64,000 nt of DNA from Aquibium carbonis (GTDB taxonomy: Bacteria > Pseudomonadota > Alphaproteobacteria > Rhizobiales > Rhizobiaceae): contig NZ_RWKW01000015.1 of NCBI RefSeq assembly GCF_003970795.1, positions 39,366-103,365 on the forward strand. The letters are read 5' to 3'. Position 1 is the stretch's first letter. Every line of letters starts with the position of its first letter. The notes beneath the pieces are model-generated. The model was given only the letters and a program-made list of their open reading frames with translations. It did no database searches and was not told the origin of the DNA. A program made the position numbers and the translations under genes. Below, in pieces: positions 47,631-56,799 of the stretch.

Positions 47631-50306
47631 ATGCAGGACGGCTCGGCGACCGAGGTGCAAACGACCTGCCCCTATTGCGGGGTGGGCTGCGGCGTTCTGG
47701 CCCGCACCGCCGCAGACGGCGCAGTGACCGTGCGCGGCGACCCCGACCATCCTGCAAACCTCGGCAAGCTGTGCTCCAAGGGCGCGGCGCTGGGCGAGAC
47801 GACCGGCCTCGACGGACGGCTGCTGGCGCCGCAGATCGGCGGACGGGAGACATCCTGGGAGGAGGCGCTCGACCTGGTGGCGAGCCGATTCACGCAGACC
47901 ATCGCAAGATACGGCCCCAACGCGGTCGCCTTCTATGTCTCCGGACAACTGCTGACGGAAGACTATTACGTCGCCAACAAGCTGATGAAGGGCTTCATCG
48001 GCTCCGGCAACATCGACACCAATTCCCGTCTCTGCATGGCCTCGTCGGTGGCCGGCCACCGACGCGCCTTCGGCGAGGACATCGTGCCGGGCGTCTACGA
48101 GGACCTTGAGCAGGCCGACCTCGTGGTGCTGACGGGCTCGAACCTGGCCTGGTGCCATCCGATCCTGCATCAGCGGCTGCTTCAGGCGCGCGCCGCACGC
48201 GGCACGAAGATCGTGGTGATCGATCCGCGCCGAACGGCGACGGCCGACGTTTGCGACCTGCACCTGGCGATAGACCCCGGGACAGACGTCCTCCTCTTCA
48301 ACGGCCTGCTGGCACATCTGGCAAGGGTCGGGGTGGTGGACCAGACCTATGTCTCGGCGTCCACGTCAGGCTTCGCCGAGGCTGTCGCCAGTGCCAGCGC
48401 GGACGCGCCGTCGCCCGAAGTGGTCGCGGCGGGATGCGGCATCGCGGCCGAGGACGTGCGCGCGTTCTACGAGATGTTCGCGGCCACCGAGCGCAGCGTC
48501 ACGGTGTACAGCCAGGGCGTCAACCAATCGGCGCACGGCACCGACAAGGTCAACGCCATCGTCAACTGCCATCTGGCGACGGGCCGGATCGGCCGCCCCG
48601 GCACTGGCCCCTTCTCGGTGACGGGCCAACCGAACGCCATGGGCGGGCGCGAGGTGGGGGGCCTCGCCAACCAGCTGGCCGCGCATATGGGTTTCGACGC
48701 CCCCGACGACATCGACCGGGTCGCGCGGTTCTGGAACGCGCCTTCCATCGCGCGGCAGGCGGGCCTGAAGGCGGTCGACCTGTTCGAGGCGGTCGGCGAC
48801 GGGCGGGTCAAGGCGCTCTGGATCATGGGCACCAACCCCGCCGTTTCGATGCCCGATGCCGGCCGCGTCCGTTCGGCGCTCAAGGCCTGCGACTTCCTCG
48901 TCGTTTCCGACGTCACCCAAACCGACACGACGCGCCATGCAGACGTGCTGCTGCCGGCGGCCGGTTGGGGCGAGAAGAGGGGCACGGTCACCAATTCGGA
49001 GCGGCGCCTGTCGCGCCAACGCGCGTTCATGCCGACAGCGGGAGACGCGCGGCCCGACTGGCGCATCGTCTGCGACGTCGCCCGGCGCATGGGCTTCGGC
49101 AAGGCGTTCGACTTCGACGGTCCGGCTGCCATCTTCCGCGAGCATGCCGCCCTCTCCGCCTTCGAGAACGTCGGCGGCAGGCTGTTCGACATCGGCGCTC
49201 TGGCCGACATGACGGATACCGACTACGAGCGGCTCGTGCCCCGGCGCTGGCCGCAGCCGACGCACGGCACGCCGGCCGGGCGCCTTCTGGCCGATGGCCG
49301 GTTCCCGACGCCCGATGGGCGCGCGCGCCTCGTTGCGGTGCGCCAGGAGGGTCCGGCGCTCGCCGTCGGCGCGACGCACCCGATCGCACTCAACACCGGC
49401 CGCGCGCGCGACCAGTGGCACACGATGACGCGCACCGGCAGGGTGCCCCGGCTGATGTCCAACGCGCCCGAACCCGTCATCGAGATCGCGCCGGTCGACG
49501 CCGATCGACAGGGACTGGCTGACGGCGACCTGGCCCACATCTCCAGCCGGCATGGGTTCGCGCGCGCCCGTGTGCGCGTTTCCACCGGCCAGAAGCCGGG
49601 AAGCGCCTTCCTGCCGATGCACTGGAGCGGCCAGTTCGCCGCCCATGCGGGGGCAGGCCCGCTTTCCTCGCCGCTGACAGATCCGTTTTCCGGACAGCCG
49701 GAACTGAAGCACGTGCCCGTAAGGATCCACCGCGAGGCGGTGGCCTGGACCGGGGTGCTGGTGACTCGCCGCGGTATTCGACCGACCGGCTTCGTCCACT
49801 GGAGCCGGCAGCCGGTCGACGGCGGCTGGGTCTATGCACTGTGCGGCACCGAGACGCCGGACCAGGGCATCCTCCTGTCGCGGCAGCTTCTCGAAGACTC
49901 GAGGCGCGAGGCGCTGGTGGAATACACCGACCGGCGCGGGCTGACCTATCGCGCCGCCGCGCTGGATGGGGCCGGCGCGCTCGCGGAGGCCCTGCTCGTC
50001 GCGCCGCCCGGCCAGCTGCCGCCGAGCGACTGGCTCGTCTCGCTGCTCGGCTCGCTCGAGCCCCTGCGCCCGGCGGAGCGCATGGCGCTCCTGTCGGGAC
50101 GCTCGCCGGTGCCCATGCCCGTGATCGGGCGCATCGTGTGCTCCTGCTTCAATGTCGGCGTCAACCAGATCGCAGCGTCGGTCGCGAGCGGCTGCCGGAG
50201 CCTCGAGACGGTCGGCGCAGGCACGCGCGCGGGCACCAATTGCGGCTCGTGCCGCTCCGAAATCAGGAGGATCATCGATGAAGCTCGTCTCCAGGCAGCG
50301 GAATGA
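47631..50306 (+). CDS. nasA: Assimilatory nitrate reductase catalytic subunit
   Basis: Molybdenum (bis-MGD) enzyme reducing nitrate to nitrite in the cytoplasm; 891 residues. An N-terminal [4Fe-4S] site is formed by Cys13, Cys16, Cys20 and Cys48 (CPYCGVGC...LCSKG). The molybdopterin oxidoreductase domain (SRLCMASSVAGHRRAFGED; VYSQGVNQSAHGTDKVNAI) is followed by the MopB-type dinucleotide-binding domain (LNTGRARDQWHTMTRTG). A C-terminal BFD-like [2Fe-2S] motif is at Cys837/839/871/874. A GTG at 47622, overlapping the nirD stop, is an alternative start. No FAD-containing electron-transfer subunit gene is nearby. Confidence 0.96.
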   Translation: MQDGSATEVQTTCPYCGVGCGVLARTAADGAVTVRGDPDHPANLGKLCSKGAALGETTGLDGRLLAPQIGGRETSWEEALDLVASRFTQTIARYGPNAVAFYVSGQLLTEDYYVANKLMKGFIGSGNIDTNSRLCMASSVAGHRRAFGEDIVPGVYEDLEQADLVVLTGSNLAWCHPILHQRLLQARAARGTKIVVIDPRRTATADVCDLHLAIDPGTDVLLFNGLLAHLARVGVVDQTYVSASTSGFAEAVASASADAPSPEVVAAGCGIAAEDVRAFYEMFAATERSVTVYSQGVNQSAHGTDKVNAIVNCHLATGRIGRPGTGPFSVTGQPNAMGGREVGGLANQLAAHMGFDAPDDIDRVARFWNAPSIARQAGLKAVDLFEAVGDGRVKALWIMGTNPAVSMPDAGRVRSALKACDFLVVSDVTQTDTTRHADVLLPAAGWGEKRGTVTNSERRLSRQRAFMPTAGDARPDWRIVCDVARRMGFGKAFDFDGPAAIFREHAALSAFENVGGRLFDIGALADMTDTDYERLVPRRWPQPTHGTPAGRLLADGRFPTPDGRARLVAVRQEGPALAVGATHPIALNTGRARDQWHTMTRTGRVPRLMSNAPEPVIEIAPVDADRQGLADGDLAHISSRHGFARARVRVSTGQKPGSAFLPMHWSGQFAAHAGAGPLSSPLTDPFSGQPELKHVPVRIHREAVAWTGVLVTRRGIRPTGFVHWSRQPVDGGWVYALCGTETPDQGILLSRQLLEDSRREALVEYTDRRGLTYRAAALDGAGALAEALLVAPPGQLPPSDWLVSLLGSLEPLRPAERMALLSGRSPVPMPVIGRIVCSCFNVGVNQIAASVASGCRSLETVGAGTRAGTNCGSCRSEIRRIIDEARLQAAE

Positions 50307-51762
50307 CGCCTCCCGCATCGCGTCGCTGAGCGTTCTCCCGGTCTTTCTCGACCTTGCGCAGAAGCGTGCCGTGGTGGCCGGCGGCAGCGCGGCAGCGGCC
50401 TGGAAGGCCGAGCTTCTGTGCGCGACCGGCGCGCGGGTCCATGTCCTTGCCGGCACCGACGCGGTGAGCGAGGAGATGGCCGCCCTCGCGGCCCGCGGGG
50501 AGGCCGTGACGATCGAGACGCGCGGGTGGCAGGCGAGCGATCTCGCCTGCGCCGCCATCGCCATCGCGGATGCGGAAACGGACGAGGAAGCCATCGCCTT
50601 CGCGGCAGCCGCGCGAGCGGCCGGCGTGCCCTGCAACGTCATCGACCGGCCCGAGCATTGCCAGTTCCAGTTCGGCACCATCGTCAATCGGTCGCCGGTG
50701 GTGGTGGGCATCTCGACCTCCGGGGCGGCCCCCATTCTCGGACAGGCGATCCGCCGCCGCATCGAGACGCTGCTACCGCCAACGCTGGCCGAGTGGGCGG
50801 CGCTGGGCCAACAGCTACGCGACCGCGTCGCCCAGAGATGGCAACCGGGTCCCGCCCGGCGGGCGTTCTGGGAGCGCTTCGTCGACCGCGCCTTCGGCCC
50901 GGCCCCTCAAGCAGATGCGGCGGACGACCTGTTCGACGGCGACGGCGACGGCACAGCCCGGGGGCATGTCACCTTCGTGGGAGCCGGGCCCGGCGACGGC
51001 GAACTGCTGACGCTGAAGGCCGTACGTGCGCTGCAGGCCGCCGACGTCATCCTGTTCGACGACCTGGTGTCAGACGCGGTGCTCGAACTCGCTCGGCGCG
51101 AGGCCCGACGCATCCTGGTGGGCAAGCGCGCCGGCCGGCCGGGCTGCCAGCAGCACGAGATCAACGACATGATGATAGCGTTGGCGAAGGCGGGGCGACG
51201 CGTGGTGCGGTTGAAATCCGGCGATCCGATGATCTTCGGCCGGGCCGGCGAGGAGATCGCCGCGCTCGAGGCGGAAGGCATCGGCCATGACGTCGTGCCC
51301 GGCATCACGGCCGGCCTTGCGATGGCGGCACGGCTCGGCGTCTCCCTCACGCACCGCGACTGCGCGAAGTCGGTCCGGTTCGTCACCGGGCATTCCAAGG
51401 CTGGTGGCCTGCCGCGCGACGTGGACTGGGACGCCATCGCCGACCCTTCCACGACGACGATCTTCTACATGGGCGGCCGCATGGCCGGTCCGATCGCTTC
51501 CGCGCTGATCGCGCATGGTATGGCAGCCGACACGCCGGTGGTCGTCGGGGTCGACATCGGCCGCGCCAGCGAGGCGATCCACCCGACAACCCTCGCCGGC
51601 CTTCCCGCCTTCGCCGCGCCGGCAAGCTCCGGGCAGGCGGTTCTGATCGGCATCGGCACCGTGTTCGCGGCCAGATCCGGCGCGGCGCTCGCACGGCGAC
51701 GGATCGTCCGAAGCGAAGCACGGATCGCTGCGCCCCGTCTCGTGGCGAGTGGCGCCGGCTGA
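50278..51762 (+). CDS. cysG: Siroheme synthase CysG (precorrin-2 dehydrogenase/ferrochelatase + uroporphyrinogen-III methyltransferase)
   Basis: A 494-residue fusion. The N-terminal NAD-binding dehydrogenase/ferrochelatase part (~15-165) reads LPVFLDLAQKRAVVAGGSAA, with GGS where most homologues have GGG. The C-terminal SUMT domain (~230-480) has VTFVGAGPGDGELLTLKAVR, RLKSGDPMIFGRAGEE and the SAM-site GITAGLAMAARLG. It makes siroheme for NirB. The ATG at 50278 has AGGAGG seven bases upstream and overlaps the nasA end by 29 bases: translational coupling and end of the operon. Confidence 0.95.
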   Translation: MKLVSRQRNDASRIASLSVLPVFLDLAQKRAVVAGGSAAAAWKAELLCATGARVHVLAGTDAVSEEMAALAARGEAVTIETRGWQASDLACAAIAIADAETDEEAIAFAAAARAAGVPCNVIDRPEHCQFQFGTIVNRSPVVVGISTSGAAPILGQAIRRRIETLLPPTLAEWAALGQQLRDRVAQRWQPGPARRAFWERFVDRAFGPAPQADAADDLFDGDGDGTARGHVTFVGAGPGDGELLTLKAVRALQAADVILFDDLVSDAVLELARREARRILVGKRAGRPGCQQHEINDMMIALAKAGRRVVRLKSGDPMIFGRAGEEIAALEAEGIGHDVVPGITAGLAMAARLGVSLTHRDCAKSVRFVTGHSKAGGLPRDVDWDAIADPSTTTIFYMGGRMAGPIASALIAHGMAADTPVVVGVDIGRASEAIHPTTLAGLPAFAAPASSGQAVLIGIGTVFAARSGAALARRRIVRSEARIAAPRLVASGAG

Positions 51763-51921
51763 CGCCTGAGGGAAAAAGCCCCCTCCGAAGAGGTCTGTCT
51801 TCGCCCGCCGGCGTTGACCGCATGGGATCATCGGCATACCGAACACGAGGAGAGCCGGCGATGCCGGCCCGCCGACCGTCCGACGCCCCGACAACGATCC
51901 TGTCGCTGACCTGAAAGACCT

Positions 51922-52620
51922 ATGATGCCACAACGCCTGTTTGATTCTCCCGACTATCCGACCGTGCCGACCACCGACGGCGCGCTCTATCCGGTGCACC
52001 GCATCTTCTGCGTGGGTCGCAACTATGCCGAACATGCCAAGGAGATGGGCGTGGAGGTGGACCGCGAGGCGCCGTTTTACTTCATGAAGGACGCGCAGGA
52101 GATCGTTCTCACGGGCGCGACCATTCCCTACCCGCCTGGCACGGAGAACTTTCACTACGAGATGGAGCTGGTGATGGCGATCGGAAAGCCGGTCTTCCAG
52201 GCTTCGAACGAGGATGCCGCCGCCGCGATCTGGGGCTATGGCTGCGGGCTCGACATGACCCGCCGCGACCTGCAACTCGCCGCGCGTGCCAAGCAGCGTC
52301 CATGGGACCTGGGCAAGAATTTCGAGCAGTCGGCCGTGATGGCGGCGCTGACGCCCGCCGCCATGTTCGGCGCGGTCGGGCCGCAGCGAATCGCACTTTC
52401 CGTCAATGGCGAAACGAAGCAGGACGCCCATCTGGCGGATCTGGTCTGGTCGCCGACCGAGATCGTCGCGCACCTGTCGCGCTACTACCACCTCGCGCCG
52501 GGCGACCTGATCTATACCGGAACGCCGGCCGGCGTCGGACCGGTGGTGGCCGGCGACGTCATCCACGGGGAAATCGACGGGCTGACACCGGTCGAGCTCG
52601 TCATCGGAGCGGCGCGATGA
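51922..52620 (+). CDS. Fumarylacetoacetate hydrolase family protein (fumarylpyruvate hydrolase-like)
   Basis: A 232-residue FAH-fold hydrolase. Visible motifs: HRIFCVGRNYAEHAKEMG, FHYEMELVMAIG (acidic metal-binding residues), GYGCGLDMTRRDLQ, GDLIYTGTPAGVGPV. The short form and the adjacent zeta-class GST suggest the gentisate pathway (NagK: fumarylpyruvate to fumarate and pyruvate), but no gentisate dioxygenase gene is in the window. It overlaps the next gene by four bases (ATGA). Confidence 0.8.
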   Translation: MMPQRLFDSPDYPTVPTTDGALYPVHRIFCVGRNYAEHAKEMGVEVDREAPFYFMKDAQEIVLTGATIPYPPGTENFHYEMELVMAIGKPVFQASNEDAAAAIWGYGCGLDMTRRDLQLAARAKQRPWDLGKNFEQSAVMAALTPAAMFGAVGPQRIALSVNGETKQDAHLADLVWSPTEIVAHLSRYYHLAPGDLIYTGTPAGVGPVVAGDVIHGEIDGLTPVELVIGAAR

Positions 52621-53264
52621 AGTATTATGGCTATTTTCGCTCCTCGGCGGCCTACCGGCTGCGGATCGCCTTCGGGCTGAAGGGGCTCGCACCGGATTTC
52701 ATTCCCGTTCACCTTACCCGTGACGGCGGCCAGCAGAAGGCGGCGGCCTATCGCGACGTGAACCCCCAGGCGCTGGTTCCGGCGCTGATCACCGACGACG
52801 GCGACGTCCTGACCCAGTCCCCGGCGATCCTCGAGTGGCTGGACGAAACGCATCCCGAACCGCCGCTGCTGCCGGCGGATCCGATCGACCGGGCCCATGT
52901 CCGCGCCCTCGCCCAGGTCATCTGCTGCGACATCCATCCGCTCCAGAACCTGCGCGTGCTGCAATATCTGCGCAAGGAGTATGCGCAGGATCAGGCCGGC
53001 GTCGAAGCCTGGTGCCGGATCTGGCTCGGCGAGGGGCTCTCGGCCTGCGAGGCGCTGGTGGCACGCGGCGGAACGCACCGCTTCTGCTTCGGCGACACGC
53101 CCGGATTGGCGGATGTCTGCCTCGTGCCGCAGCTGTTTTCGGCCGACCGTTTCGGCGTCGACCTCAGCGCCATGCCCCGCCTGCGCGCCATCCGCGCCGA
53201 ATGCGAGACGCTGCCGGCCTTTGCGGCGGCGCACCCATCGCGGCAGCCCGACACGGAGGCCTGA
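52617..53264 (+). CDS. Maleylacetoacetate/maleylpyruvate isomerase (zeta-class GST)
   Basis: A 215-residue glutathione-dependent cis-trans isomerase. The glutathione site is FRSSAAYRLRIAF near the N-terminus, with QSPAILEWLDETHP in the thioredoxin-like half and GDTPGLADVCLVPQL in the helical half. It is coupled to the FAH-family gene. Whether it acts on maleylpyruvate or maleylacetoacetate cannot be told from the sequence. Confidence 0.85.
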   Translation: MKYYGYFRSSAAYRLRIAFGLKGLAPDFIPVHLTRDGGQQKAAAYRDVNPQALVPALITDDGDVLTQSPAILEWLDETHPEPPLLPADPIDRAHVRALAQVICCDIHPLQNLRVLQYLRKEYAQDQAGVEAWCRIWLGEGLSACEALVARGGTHRFCFGDTPGLADVCLVPQLFSADRFGVDLSAMPRLRAIRAECETLPAFAAAHPSRQPDTEA

Positions 53265-53287
53265 GCCGCAGATGACCGCGCGAACGG

Positions 53288-53965
53288 TCACGCGGCGAAG
53301 TAGCCGGGCCAATCCTGGCTGAGCTGGCTGGCAATGGCGATCGACTGCGAGAGGTGGAAGGCCATGGCCTCGTCTGCCCGCTCCGGGTCGCCGGCTTCCA
53401 GCGCATCGACGATGCACCCGTGCTCGGCAACGATCCGCTCGACCTTGTCGCCCATGGGCAGATGCAGCGCGCGGAGCCGGTCGACGTGGACGCTTTCGCG
53501 ACGCACGACCGCGAAGGTGCGCATGTAGCCTGCGGCGCTGAACAGCGTTTCGTGGAAGGTCTGGTCGAGGCTCGAGAAGACGTCCAGCTCGCCGGAACCG
53601 GAGATCTGTTCCTGCAGCGCAACGATGCGCCTGAGCTTGCGAATCAGAGGTGGCTGCGGGTCGCTGGCGAGTTCGCGGGCGATGTTGCGTTCCACCGCGC
53701 TGCGGAGGAAATGCGCCTCGCGCGCCAGCGACAGGTCGATGCGGCTGACGATGGTGCGCGACTGCGGATAGATCTCGACCAGGCCTTCCTCGCGCAAACG
53801 CAGCAGCGCATCGCGTATGGGTGTGGAACTCACCCCGTAATGGGCCTGCAGGGCGGACCGCGACAGCTGTGCGCCCGGCGGAAGCTCAAGAGCGAGGATG
53901 CGCCGCCGCAGACTGCCGTAGGGTTCGTCCAGATTTTCGTCGCGCGCGTCGGTGGGGATCGCCAT
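53288..53965 (-). CDS. GntR-family (FCD) transcriptional regulator
   Basis: A 225-residue regulator with an N-terminal GntR winged helix (LRRRILALELPPGAQLS; VSSTPIRDALLRLREEGL) and a C-terminal all-helical FCD ligand domain (FHETLFSAAGYMR, VAEHGCIVDALEAGDPERAD). FCD regulators usually sense organic acids. It is convergent with the isomerase gene and divergent from the dehydratase gene at 54209, its likely target. Confidence 0.88.
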   Translation of the reverse strand: MAIPTDARDENLDEPYGSLRRRILALELPPGAQLSRSALQAHYGVSSTPIRDALLRLREEGLVEIYPQSRTIVSRIDLSLAREAHFLRSAVERNIARELASDPQPPLIRKLRRIVALQEQISGSGELDVFSSLDQTFHETLFSAAGYMRTFAVVRRESVHVDRLRALHLPMGDKVERIVAEHGCIVDALEAGDPERADEAMAFHLSQSIAIASQLSQDWPGYFAA

Positions 53966-54150
53966 GATGCATCTGTATCAGGCGCGTGAAGGACGAGGCA
54001 ACGTCACGCGCGGCCCAGCCAATCTGAACCGAATGCGCTCCATTTCGCCGGCCACCAGGGCAGCCGTGCCGGGCCGAGCCCTGCCTGGTCGTCGTGTCCC
54101 TTCACTCTGCCGCCCCTCGATCATGGCTTGATGTCGATACGCAAATATAT

Positions 54151-54161
54151 TAGTGCGACAG
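54151..54161 (+). promoter_or_regulatory. Candidate GntR operator
   Basis: TAGTGCGACAG matches the FadR-type core TNGTNNNACNA at all but the last base. It lies in the 243-base divergent gap, next to an AT-rich stretch (caaatatat) and followed by the repeat GACAG-N6-CTGTC (54157-54172). Confidence 0.3.
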
Positions 54162-54208
54162 TCATGTCTGTCGGGACTGGTCCTGTTCGACACCCGTGAG
54201 GTAGCCCG

Positions 54209-55951
54209 ATGACGCCCCGGCCACGAAAGACCCCCGAAACCCTCCGCTCGGCGCGGTGGTTCGCGCCCGACGACCTGCGCAGTTTCGGCCATCGCTCGCG
54301 CATGATGCAGCTCGGCTATGCGCCCGAGGAGTTCATGGGACGACCGGTGATCGGCATTCTCAACACCTGGTCCGAGCTCAACACCTGCCATTCGCATTTT
54401 CGCGAGCGCGCCAAGGACGTGCGCCGCGGGGTGCAGATGGCGGGCGGCTTCGCCGTGGAATTGCCGTCGCTGTCGGTCGACGAAAGCTTCACCAAACCGA
54501 CCTCGATGCTCTACCGCAACATGCTGGCGATGGAGACGGAGGAGATGATCCGGTCGCACCCGCTCGACGGCGTGGTGCTGATGGGCGGCTGCGACAAGAC
54601 CACGCCGGGGCTGGTGATGGGCGCGCTGACCGCCGGCGTGCCGATGATCTACCTGCCGGCCGGGCCGATGCTGCGCGGAAACTATGCGGGCCAGCACCTG
54701 GGTTCGGGTTCCGATGCCTGGAAATACTGGGACGAGCGCCGCGCCGGCACCATCACCGATGCCGAATGGACCGGCCTGCAGGGCGGCATCGCACGGTCGG
54801 CCGGCGTATGCATGACCATGGGCACCGCCAGCACCATGACCGCGATCGCCGATGCGATGGGGATCAGCCTGCCCGGCGCGTCGTCGATCCCCGCCGTGGA
54901 TTCCGGCCATCAGCGCATGGCGTCGGAATGCGGGCGGCGCATCGTCGACATGGTGTGGGAGGATCTGACGCCCGACCTGATCGTGACGGCGGCGGCGATG
55001 CGCAACGCGGCCATCGTCGCCATGGCGACGGGTTGCTCGACCAATGCGGTGGTGCACCTGATTGCGATGGCGCGACGGGCGGGCGTCGACCTGACGCTCG
55101 ACGATCTCGACGAACTGGGCCGCGTCACGCCGCTGATCGCCAACGTCCGCCCCTCGGGTAAGGACTACCTGATGGAGGACTTCCACTATGCCGGCGGCCT
55201 GCGCGCACTGATGGCACAGATCCGGGACCGGCTGGCGCTCGACGTGATGACGGTGACCGGAAGAACTCTCGGCGAGAACCTGGAGGGCGCCCGCGTCTTC
55301 AACGACGACGTCATCCGCCCGCTCTCCAATCCGGTCTACCACGAAGGCTCGCTGGCCGTGCTGCGCGGCAATCTCTGTCCGTCGGGAGCCGTCATCAAGC
55401 CTGCCGCCTGCGAGGCCCGGTTCCACGTGCACGAAGGCCCGGCGCTGGTCTTCGACAGCTACCCCGAAATGAAGACGGCGATCGACGACGAGAGCCTCGA
55501 CGTCACACCAGACCATGTGCTGGTGCTGCGCAATGCCGGCCCGCTCGGCGGCCCGGGTTTTCCCGAATGGGGCATGCTTCCCATTCCCAAGTCGCTGATC
55601 CGGCAGGGGCATCGAGACATGCTGAGGATTTCGGACGCGCGCATGTCGGGCACCTCGTACGGCGCCTGCGTGCTGCACGTCGCGCCGGAGGCTTATGTCG
55701 GCGGACCGCTGGCGCTGTTGCGAACGGGCGACATCATCCGGCTGGACCTGCCGGCACGTCGGCTGGACATGCTGGTGGACGCGCACGAACTCGCGCGGCG
55801 ACGCGCGGCCTGGACCGCGCCGAAGCCTCGTTTCGAGCGCGGCTGGGGCTGGATGTTCTCCAAGCACGTGACGCAGGCCGACAAGGGCTGCGATTTCGAT
55901 TTCCTGGAGCGCGATTTCGGCCGCACCGCCGGCGAACCCGACATTCATTGA
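54209..55951 (+). CDS. IlvD/Edd-family sugar-acid dehydratase, L-arabinonate dehydratase type
   Basis: A 580-residue iron-sulfur dehydratase. Cys60 (LNTCHSH), Cys128 (GGCDKTTP) and Cys201 (GVCMTMGTAS) match the three [2Fe-2S] ligands of Rhizobium leguminosarum L-arabinonate dehydratase with a one-residue offset, and the length is nearly the same (579 there). The C-terminal ARMSGTSYG block carries the catalytic serine region. It would dehydrate a pentonic or hexonic acid to a 2-keto-3-deoxy acid; the actual substrate is not certain. No arabinose dehydrogenase or ketoglutarate-semialdehyde dehydrogenase gene is nearby. Confidence 0.85.
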   Translation: MTPRPRKTPETLRSARWFAPDDLRSFGHRSRMMQLGYAPEEFMGRPVIGILNTWSELNTCHSHFRERAKDVRRGVQMAGGFAVELPSLSVDESFTKPTSMLYRNMLAMETEEMIRSHPLDGVVLMGGCDKTTPGLVMGALTAGVPMIYLPAGPMLRGNYAGQHLGSGSDAWKYWDERRAGTITDAEWTGLQGGIARSAGVCMTMGTASTMTAIADAMGISLPGASSIPAVDSGHQRMASECGRRIVDMVWEDLTPDLIVTAAAMRNAAIVAMATGCSTNAVVHLIAMARRAGVDLTLDDLDELGRVTPLIANVRPSGKDYLMEDFHYAGGLRALMAQIRDRLALDVMTVTGRTLGENLEGARVFNDDVIRPLSNPVYHEGSLAVLRGNLCPSGAVIKPAACEARFHVHEGPALVFDSYPEMKTAIDDESLDVTPDHVLVLRNAGPLGGPGFPEWGMLPIPKSLIRQGHRDMLRISDARMSGTSYGACVLHVAPEAYVGGPLALLRTGDIIRLDLPARRLDMLVDAHELARRRAAWTAPKPRFERGWGWMFSKHVTQADKGCDFDFLERDFGRTAGEPDIH

Positions 55952-56051
55952 GGCGCCGGCTGGTGACGACCGTCTTTCCCGGCCCCGCACCACTGCGGCG
56001 ATCCCCACCGAACCGCATTTCCTTTGCTCACCGTCCTGACCCGAGGCTTCC

Positions 56052-56777
56052 ATGACCCGTTATGTCCTGTCCGACGAGACCCGCGCCCGGCTGTCGAAGG
56101 TATCGACCGCGTCGGTTGCCACCGCGCTGTTCAAGCGCGGCCTGCGGAACCAGTTTATCCAGGGCGTAGCCCCGGTGTCGCGCAAGCCCTTCAACATGGT
56201 GGGGCAGGCCTTTACCCTTCGCTATATTCCGGCACGGGAAGATCGAAACCCGCTCACCGTGTTCCGCGATGCCGACCATCCGCAGCGCGTCGCGATCGAG
56301 ACCTGCCCGCCCGGCCAGGTTCTGGTGATGGATGCGCGCAAGGACACGCGCGCGGCGACAGCCGGTTCCATCCTGATTACCCGGCTGGCGCTGCGCGGAG
56401 CGGCAGGCGTGGTTTCGGACGGCGGATTCCGGGACGTTGCCGGCATCGGCGCGCTCGACATGCCGGCCTATTGCGCCCGCGCATCCGCCCCGACCAACCT
56501 GACGCTGCACGAGGCGCTGGACATCGACGTTCCGATCGCCTGCGGCGACGTGGCGGTGTTTCCCGGCGACGTGCTGGTGGGCGATGGCGACGGCGTGATG
56601 GTGATACCGGCCCATCTCGCCGACGAAATCGCGGTGGAATGCACCGAGATGGAGACCTTCGAGGACTTCGTGCTGGAGGAGGTCTGCGCCGGCGCGGTAG
56701 TGATCGGGCTTTATCCGCCCACGCTGGAGGAAAACCAGAGAAAATTCGCCGAATGGCGGGCAAAGGCGGGCCGCTGA
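56052..56777 (+). CDS. RraA-like protein (HMG/CHA aldolase or oxaloacetate decarboxylase family)
   Basis: A 241-residue RraA-fold protein. The metal/substrate loop is GAAGVVSDGGFRDVAGIGAL, with Arg-Asp as in HMG/CHA aldolases, and the C-terminal half has VFPGDVLVGDGDGVMVIPAH. With the dehydratase 100 bases upstream it could cleave or decarboxylate the 2-keto acid product (inference). It is less likely to be a true RNase E inhibitor, since RraA proper is shorter (~160 residues) and lacks the extensions. Confidence 0.8.
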   Translation: MTRYVLSDETRARLSKVSTASVATALFKRGLRNQFIQGVAPVSRKPFNMVGQAFTLRYIPAREDRNPLTVFRDADHPQRVAIETCPPGQVLVMDARKDTRAATAGSILITRLALRGAAGVVSDGGFRDVAGIGALDMPAYCARASAPTNLTLHEALDIDVPIACGDVAVFPGDVLVGDGDGVMVIPAHLADEIAVECTEMETFEDFVLEEVCAGAVVIGLYPPTLEENQRKFAEWRAKAGR

Positions 56778-56799
56778 AGAGCGGGGGCCGCAACGATGG

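Noticed and set aside
51763..51921. Terminator after cysG
   Set aside because: Short GAGGG/CCCTC and CCTC/GAGG pairings exist but none has a useful stem length followed by a T-tract.
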